Origin: CAYYFX01 sp046330135
GTDB lineage: Bacteria; ARS69
DNA length: 64,000 nucleotides
Assembly (NCBI GenBank): GCA_046330135.1
Contig: JAXLTI010000004.1
Location: 1,184,536 to 1,248,535, forward strand
Direction: 5' to 3'
The notes below the pieces were generated by a model. That model saw only the letters and a program-made list of their open reading frames with translations. It was not told where the DNA came from and made no database searches. This document shows, piece by piece, positions 58,763 to 64,000 of this stretch. Both the position numbers and the translations under genes were made by a program. Numbering within the stretch: position 1 is the stretch's first letter; the number at the start of each line of letters is the position of its first letter.

Positions 58763-61462
58763 ATGAGCCTCGAATCCATCCTGCTCGACGAGATCCTGCC
58801 GCGGGTGGAGAAGCCGAGCCGCTATCTCGGGAACGAGCTCAACGCCGTGCGCAAGGAAGCGCGCCCGGGCGACCTCCGGTTCGCGCTGGCGTTCCCGGAC
58901 CTCTACGACGTGGGGCTCTCGAACCTCGGGATCCTCATCCTGTACCGGATCCTGAACGGCATCGACGGCGTGGTGGCGGAGCGGGCGTACGCCCCGGGCA
59001 TCGACCTCGAGGCGCGGCTCCGCGCGCGGGGGCTCCCTAGCTTCAGCTGGGAGACGAAGACGCCGCTCGCGAAGTTCGATGCGATCGGCTTCTCGATCCA
59101 GTACGAGCTGGCCACGACGAACATCCTGACCATGCTGGACCTCGCGGGCATTCCGCTCCGCGCCGAGGATCGCGGCGACGCCGATCCGGTGATCCTCGCG
59201 GGGGGACCGTGCGTGTTCCACCCGGAGCCGTACGCGCGCTTCATCGACGCGTTCGTGATCGGCGACGGCGAGGACGCCGTCGTGGGCGTGGCGGAGGCGC
59301 TGAAGGGGACGCGCGGGATGCGGCGTCGCGAGCGGCTCGAGGCGCTCGCCGGCGTGCGCGGCGTGTACGTGCCGCTGCTCTATCCCACGGTCGTCGGCGC
59401 GGACGGAACCATCCTGCCGGATCCGTCGGCGCCGCGCATCAAGAAGGCGATGATCCGCGACCTGAACGCCGCGCTGTTTCCCACCGATTACATCGTGCCG
59501 TTCACGCAGCAGGTCCACGACCGCGTGTCCATGGAAGTGCTGCGCGGCTGCACGCAGGGCTGCCGCTTCTGCCAGGCGGGGATGACGTATCGACCCGTGC
59601 GCGAGCGCAGCCTCGAGACGGTTCAGAAGCTGCTGGACGAGACCATTCGCAAGACCGGCTACGACGAGATCTCGCTCTCGAGCCTCTCCACCTGCGACTA
59701 CTCGCAGGTGAAGCGCCTCGTGGAGAACTCGGTGCAGCAGCTCACGCCGATGGGCGTGGCGGTCACGCTGCCGTCCATCCGCACGGACTCCTTCTCCGTG
59801 GACCTCTCGGACATGGTGGCCACCGCGAAGAAGTCCGGCATCACGTTCGCGCCCGAGGCGGCCACGCCGCGCCTCCGCGCGCTCATCGACAAGTGGATCC
59901 CGGACGAGGAGCTGCTCCGCACCACGGGCGAGGTCTTCGCGCGCGGCTGGAACAAGGTGAAGCTCTACTTCATGATCGGCCACCCCACGGAGACCGACGA
60001 GGACGTGGAGGCCATCGGCCGGCTCGCGCGCAGGGTGCTCGACCACGGCCGCCAGCTCTGTCACGGCGCCACCGTGAACCTCGGCGTCTCCACGTTCGTG
60101 CCGAAGCCGTTCACGCCGTTCCAGTGGGAGCGGCAGATCGACATCGAGGAGACGCGGCACAAGCAGGAGATCCTGCGTCGCGCCACGAACGTCCGCGGGA
60201 TCCGCCTGCGCCCGCACGAAGCCGAGAACAGCTGGCTCGAGGGGATCGTCTCGCGCGGCGATCGGCGCGTCGGCGAGCTGTTCGAGCTGGCGTGGCGCGA
60301 GGGCTGCCGCCTGGACGGCTGGAGCGAGCACTTCGATTTCTCGAAGTGGCAGCGCGCTGTGGAGAAGTGGGGTCAGGATCCATCGGCCCTGCTGCGCGAG
60401 CGGAGCGTCGAAGAGCCGCTGCCCTGGGATCACATCGACATCCTGATCGAGAAGCGGTTCCTCGCGAAGGACCTCGCGAAGGCGAAGGCGAAGATGCTGG
60501 AGGAGGCGCTGACCGCGGACTGCCGCAACGGCTGCCACGTGTGCGGCGTGATTCACGACGAGAAGAAGGCCTGCAACACCATGATCCAGACCTACAAGAA
60601 GGGCCAGAAGGCCGAGGAGGCATGGGTGCGCCGCCCGGCGCCGGCCACGGTCTGGGAGGAGCCGGAGGTCGCGCGGGTCCGCTTCCGCTTCGCGAAGGAG
60701 CCGCGCGTGCGCCTGCTCTCGCATCTCGAGCTGCAGAGCGCCGTGCAGCGCACCTTGCGGCGGGCGCAGATTCCCGCGGCGTTCTCGCACGGCTTCTCGC
60801 CGCACATGAAGCTCGCGTTCGCCGACGCGCTGCCCGTGGGCGTGTCCAGCGACGGCGAGTACGCGGACGTGCGGCTGCGCGCCGAGGTGGATCCGGCGGA
60901 GTTCGTGCGGCGCGTGAACGACGTGCAACCGGACGGGATCACGGTGATCGCGGCCACCCGCGTGGCTCACGACGCGCCGTCCCTGACGTCGCGGGTGGCG
61001 GCGGCGCGCTATCGAGTGTCGCTCGGGCGGCTCGGTGTCGACGTCGCGGCGGCGCGCGCGCGCGTGGAGGAGCTGCTGGCCGCTCCCGAGTGGATCGTGC
61101 AGAAGAGCGTGAAGAAGAAGCGGGGCGACAAGGTGACCGCGCTCGACGTGCGCGCGATGGTGGAGCGCATCACCGTGGAGGAGGAGGACGGCGAGGCGTA
61201 TCTCGACGTCGTGCTCGGGCGGCGCTCGGGCAACCTCGGCCGGCCGAAGGAGCTGCTCATCGCGCTCTTCGACCTCGACGCGGACCGCGTCCTGGATGCC
61301 AAGGTGCACAAGGTGGACTCCTTCGTGGATTTCGACGGGCGCCTCACGTCGGCCGGCGCCGGCTGGGCGGTCCCCGAGCGCTTCGATCCCTGGGCGCGGC
61401 GCGGCCCCGGTCCGCGGCGATCGTCGCGGGCGCTGGCCGCCGCAACGTCGAGCAAGGCTTAG
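58763..61462 (+). CDS. fused radical SAM (TIGR03960-type) and DUF2344 protein
   Basis: An 899-residue protein. A B12-binding-like N-terminal part (about 30-210) and a radical SAM core (about 250-500) hold the cluster motif RGCTQGCRFC (CxxxCxxC). Further cysteines lie at about 590-615 (CRNGCHVCGV). A C-terminal DUF2344 domain (about 650-880: RVRFRFAKEPRVRLLSHLE, SHGFSPHMKLAFADALPVG) follows. The two parts are known as TIGR03960 and TIGR03936 and are often fused or adjacent, typically next to ribosome/RNase G genes, but the reaction is not established to my knowledge. The ATG at 58763 has GGAGAGGG upstream. Confidence 0.92.
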   Translation: MSLESILLDEILPRVEKPSRYLGNELNAVRKEARPGDLRFALAFPDLYDVGLSNLGILILYRILNGIDGVVAERAYAPGIDLEARLRARGLPSFSWETKTPLAKFDAIGFSIQYELATTNILTMLDLAGIPLRAEDRGDADPVILAGGPCVFHPEPYARFIDAFVIGDGEDAVVGVAEALKGTRGMRRRERLEALAGVRGVYVPLLYPTVVGADGTILPDPSAPRIKKAMIRDLNAALFPTDYIVPFTQQVHDRVSMEVLRGCTQGCRFCQAGMTYRPVRERSLETVQKLLDETIRKTGYDEISLSSLSTCDYSQVKRLVENSVQQLTPMGVAVTLPSIRTDSFSVDLSDMVATAKKSGITFAPEAATPRLRALIDKWIPDEELLRTTGEVFARGWNKVKLYFMIGHPTETDEDVEAIGRLARRVLDHGRQLCHGATVNLGVSTFVPKPFTPFQWERQIDIEETRHKQEILRRATNVRGIRLRPHEAENSWLEGIVSRGDRRVGELFELAWREGCRLDGWSEHFDFSKWQRAVEKWGQDPSALLRERSVEEPLPWDHIDILIEKRFLAKDLAKAKAKMLEEALTADCRNGCHVCGVIHDEKKACNTMIQTYKKGQKAEEAWVRRPAPATVWEEPEVARVRFRFAKEPRVRLLSHLELQSAVQRTLRRAQIPAAFSHGFSPHMKLAFADALPVGVSSDGEYADVRLRAEVDPAEFVRRVNDVQPDGITVIAATRVAHDAPSLTSRVAAARYRVSLGRLGVDVAAARARVEELLAAPEWIVQKSVKKKRGDKVTALDVRAMVERITVEEEDGEAYLDVVLGRRSGNLGRPKELLIALFDLDADRVLDAKVHKVDSFVDFDGRLTSAGAGWAVPERFDPWARRGPGPRRSSRALAAATSSKA

Positions 61463-61490
61463 AGCGCGGGCCCGGGGTATACTGCCCGTC

Positions 61491-63611
61491 ATGCTGGCAG
61501 GAGACCCGGAAGCCCCCGCGGCCGCTTCATTCCCTCTCTCGCGCGTCCTCGGCGTTCTCGCGGTCGCCGCGGCGATCGTCATGGCGATCGCGCTCTCGGT
61601 CCGGAAGATCGACAGCCCGGACATGGGCTACCACCTCGCGTGCGGCGAGCACTTCCTCGACACGCATCAGATCGTGTGCACGAACCGCTGGTACTACACG
61701 GAGCTGGATCCGCAAGCCTTCGCGGATCCCTCCACCTGGGGCCCTTCCTCCTGGTTCGACACGGCCACGCGCACCTATCGCTTCGTGAACATGAACTGGC
61801 TCAGCCAGGTGCTCATGGCGGTCGTGATGCGCTTCGGCGGGATGATCGGGCTGTCCATCCTCCAGATCGTGCTCTTCGCCGCCCTCCTCGTGCCGATCGT
61901 CGTGACCGGGCGGCGCAACGGCGCACCCTGGGCCGGACTCGGGGCGGCGGTCGTGCTCGTGGCCTTGACCATGAGCCCGCGCATCCCGCTCCGGCCCGAG
62001 ACGTTCGGGTACCTCGCTCTCGCGATCCAGTGGTGCCTCCTCGCCGGGCCGGGCTTCGGGCCGCGCCGCGCGATCGCGGTGACGCTGCTGCAGGTCCTCG
62101 CCACGAACGTGCACAGCTACTTCCTGCTGGCCATCGGGCTCGCGGCGGCGATGCTCTTCGCCGCGCTCGGGGAGCGGCGGGCGGCGATGCGGTCGGCGGA
62201 TGCGGCGGGGCTGGCCGACGCGGTGAAGCGCGCGAAGTGGCTCGCCGTGGCGCTCGTCGGCGTGATCGTGGCGCCCTTCGCGAACCCGTGGCTCGCGCAC
62301 GGCGCGTGGATGCCCGTGGACACGCTCCTCTACATGCGTCGCCACGGGATCGGGAAGAGCGGAGTGCCCTCCTCCGGTCAGATGCACCCGTGGGCGGCGA
62401 TCCGCGAGCTTCGCCCCACCTTCGACAGGGGTCTGGGCGACCTCCTGAACGAGCCGCCGAACGCGGCCTACGTGATCTGTCTCGTCGTGGCCGCGCTCGC
62501 CGCGATCCACGCCGCGCGCCGGCGTCGATGGGGGTGGTTCGTCGCGCTCGCGGCGATGATCTACGTCTCGGCGCAGATGATCCGCAACACGGGCGTCTTC
62601 GCGATCGTCGCGATGCCGGTGTCGGCGGCGCTGCTGGCGGACGCGGCGCGGGAGCTGCGCGCGAAGAAGGGCGGGCCGGACCCGCTCGCGTCGGCCTTCG
62701 CCGCGGTGACGATCGTGGCCGCGCTCGCGTTCACCTTCGCCATCGTCTCGAACCGCTTCTACCTCCCGCGCAGCGGCCACACGAGATTCGGCCTCGGCGT
62801 CTCGCGCGTGGTGCTGCCGGTCTCCGCGGCGGAGTGGATCGATGCCCACGCCCCGCCGGGGCGGTTGTGGTGCGACTACGACACGTCGTCCAACTTGATG
62901 TACCTGACGCACCCGCACCGCGAAGTGCCGGTCACGACGGGCACGTGGACCTTCCCGCCGCAGCTCATGGTGGACGGCTTCCTGCTGGAGCTGGGCCGCG
63001 CGTCCTTCCCGAAGTTCGCCGACAAGTACGACGTGCGCACCGTCGTGCTGTCCACGGTGTGGAAGGAGCCCACGCCGCTCTTCCGCAGCCTGATCGGCGA
63101 TCCGGAGTGGGCCATCGTGGACGTCGGCATGAGCCACGTGATCTTCGCGCGACGTCGCGGCGCGGGCGACGACTTCGCGACCAGGAACGAGCTGGACCCC
63201 GCGGCGTTCGACCTCACCGCGTACCTGAGGCGGGTCGCGCGCGAGGATCCCGTGCGGTCCGCCGGCCTGGACAAGGCGGCCGAGTTGCTGCTGTACCTCG
63301 CGTGGTACGAGCCGTCGCTCCAGGTGTGTGACGAAGCGATCCGCGCGAACGCCGGCGACGCCCGCGCGTGGGCGGTGAAGGCGCGGGTGGACTGCGATCG
63401 CTCGATCCTGAAGGTCCAGGAGGCGCAGCAGCTGAAGGAGGCCGGGAAGGCGGCCGAGGTGCAGGCGGCGGAGTCGGAGGCGCAGGCGCACGAGCGCGAC
63501 GCGTCCAATGCGGCGCGGCGCGCCCTGGGCCTCGACCCGAACGCGCGCTGGGCCGCGGGGGTGCTCGAGCAGACCGCGCAGATCCGGCAGGTCCTGGGAG
63601 AGGGGAAGTGA
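61491..63611 (+). CDS. large polytopic membrane protein with TPR-like C-terminus
   Basis: A 706-residue protein. About ten to eleven hydrophobic helices occupy residues 18-440. The first outside loop has DSPDMGYHLACGEHFLDTHQIVCTNRWYY, then NMNWLSQVL. A soluble region (about 440-600) includes WIDAHAPPGRLWCDYDTSSNLMYLTHPHREVPV. The last 110 residues are helical and TPR-like (LYLAWYEPSLQVCDEAIRANAGDARAWAVKARV). The topology resembles GT-C-type glycosyltransferases, but the catalytic acidic motif is only tentative (SPDMGYH). Its stop overlaps the next start as GTGA. Confidence 0.6.
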   Translation: MLAGDPEAPAAASFPLSRVLGVLAVAAAIVMAIALSVRKIDSPDMGYHLACGEHFLDTHQIVCTNRWYYTELDPQAFADPSTWGPSSWFDTATRTYRFVNMNWLSQVLMAVVMRFGGMIGLSILQIVLFAALLVPIVVTGRRNGAPWAGLGAAVVLVALTMSPRIPLRPETFGYLALAIQWCLLAGPGFGPRRAIAVTLLQVLATNVHSYFLLAIGLAAAMLFAALGERRAAMRSADAAGLADAVKRAKWLAVALVGVIVAPFANPWLAHGAWMPVDTLLYMRRHGIGKSGVPSSGQMHPWAAIRELRPTFDRGLGDLLNEPPNAAYVICLVVAALAAIHAARRRRWGWFVALAAMIYVSAQMIRNTGVFAIVAMPVSAALLADAARELRAKKGGPDPLASAFAAVTIVAALAFTFAIVSNRFYLPRSGHTRFGLGVSRVVLPVSAAEWIDAHAPPGRLWCDYDTSSNLMYLTHPHREVPVTTGTWTFPPQLMVDGFLLELGRASFPKFADKYDVRTVVLSTVWKEPTPLFRSLIGDPEWAIVDVGMSHVIFARRRGAGDDFATRNELDPAAFDLTAYLRRVAREDPVRSAGLDKAAELLLYLAWYEPSLQVCDEAIRANAGDARAWAVKARVDCDRSILKVQEAQQLKEAGKAAEVQAAESEAQAHERDASNAARRALGLDPNARWAAGVLEQTAQIRQVLGEGK

Positions 63612-64000
63612 GGGCGGGTCCTCCCGATCTCGTCCCGTGCCCCCTCGACGCCCTCGCGACGCGCATGCTCCGAGAGCTGGATCGGCGAGGCTCCGTCTTC
63701 GACCTTCCCGAGCGGCACTTCTTCCTCGGCGATCCCGCGCACGACTTCTCGGTGTCCTTCCACGGACGGCGCGCGTCCACGCCCCTGGGCCCCGCGGCGG
63801 GACCGCAGACGCAGATGGCGCAGAACATCGTGCTGAGCTGGCTCGCGGGCGCGCGCATTCTCGAGCTGAAGACCGTGCAGGTGCGGGACGAGCTGACGAT
63901 CCCGCGGCCGTGCATCGACATGCGCACGGTGGGGCTGAACGCGGAATGGTCGCAGGAGCTGAAGCTGGAAGAGTCGCTCGAGGAGTACGTGAAGGGCGCG
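63608..64000 (+). CDS. YgfK-like (putative selenate reductase / glutamate-synthase-like) protein, N-terminal part
   Basis: 131 codons lie before the right edge. The text LPERHFFLGDPAHDFSVSFHGRRASTPLGPAAGPQTQMAQNIVLSWLAGARILELKTVQVRDELTIPRPCIDM closely follows the beginning of E. coli YgfK (TPVGPAAGPHTQLAQNIV, ELKTVQ as I recall it). That family is a large iron-sulfur flavoprotein linked to selenate reduction or purine/selenium metabolism. The GTG start at 63608 overlaps the previous stop. The full domain set cannot be checked because the gene continues outside the window. Confidence 0.82.
   Translation, partial: MRAGPPDLVPCPLDALATRMLRELDRRGSVFDLPERHFFLGDPAHDFSVSFHGRRASTPLGPAAGPQTQMAQNIVLSWLAGARILELKTVQVRDELTIPRPCIDMRTVGLNAEWSQELKLEESLEEYVKGA

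Overview
The window reads as one contiguous piece of a high-GC, Gram-negative bacterial chromosome. Envelope markers are a Pal/OmpA lipoprotein (6512), several lipobox lipoproteins, Sec and Tat signal peptides, and a FlgD-type C-terminal module on a large secreted protein (26383). Together with the paralogous secreted families and the F-type ATP synthase details, these point to the FCB side of the tree, with Candidatus Eisenbacteria or a close relative as my best guess. That is inference from protein style; there is no rRNA in the window. No rRNA, tRNA, CRISPR array, transposase or phage gene was found. Gene density is high and many neighbours overlap by ATGA/GTGA, so polycistronic operons dominate.

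Layout: 1-6292 (minus) is a tightly overlapping set: a GT39-like membrane protein running off the left edge, an SGNH hydrolase, a large polytopic membrane protein and a double-domain M16 peptidase. 6512-7171 is a Pal-like lipoprotein followed by two tandem hairpins. 7287-12540 (plus) is a large arsenic island: aquaporin, then arsR-arsC-acr3-permease (ArsP/DUF318)-thioredoxin-ArsF-ArsG. 12548-14801 holds DinB/MarR, a DUF3891 protein and a DUF2892 protein. 14854-19345 holds an esterase facing a wzz-wzy-glycosyltransferase operon. 19508-23718 holds DUF2203, an M24 peptidase, an HD-domain membrane protein and a cysteine desulfurase. 24248-27338 is accessory: a 711-residue secreted protein, gene remnants and a SatD-like protein behind an AT-rich promoter island. 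27393-39158 is mostly metabolic and envelope: fused aconitase-type dehydratase, dihaem cytochrome c, Cys/His-rich secreted protein, D-threonine-aldolase-like enzyme, MsrP, DUF4126, S9 peptidase, enoyl-CoA hydratase, a C39-peptidase/small-peptide pair and a methyltransferase.

39217-46505 (minus) is a complete canonical F1Fo ATP synthase operon, atpZ-I-B-E-F-H-A-G-D-C. 47097-54801 is the most unusual part: a secreted six-cysteine protein, thiC, then a tandem array of related lipoproteins with an NTF2-like pattern, including a fused double copy and a decayed copy. 54917-64000 holds a quinone-oxidoreductase-type MDR protein, RecQ, an EVE protein, a fused radical SAM/DUF2344 protein, a large membrane protein and the start of a YgfK-like (selenate reductase/glutamate synthase-like) gene cut by the right edge.

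Best candidates for something undescribed: (i) a shared C-terminal tail of the form EPxxWGxIKxLYR on otherwise different secreted proteins; (ii) a six-cysteine module shared by the proteins at 24248 and 47097; (iii) a translationally coupled C39 peptidase plus a 74-residue glycine-glycine/cysteine peptide at 37335-38269; (iv) an arsenic operon combining inorganic and organoarsenical functions under one ArsR.
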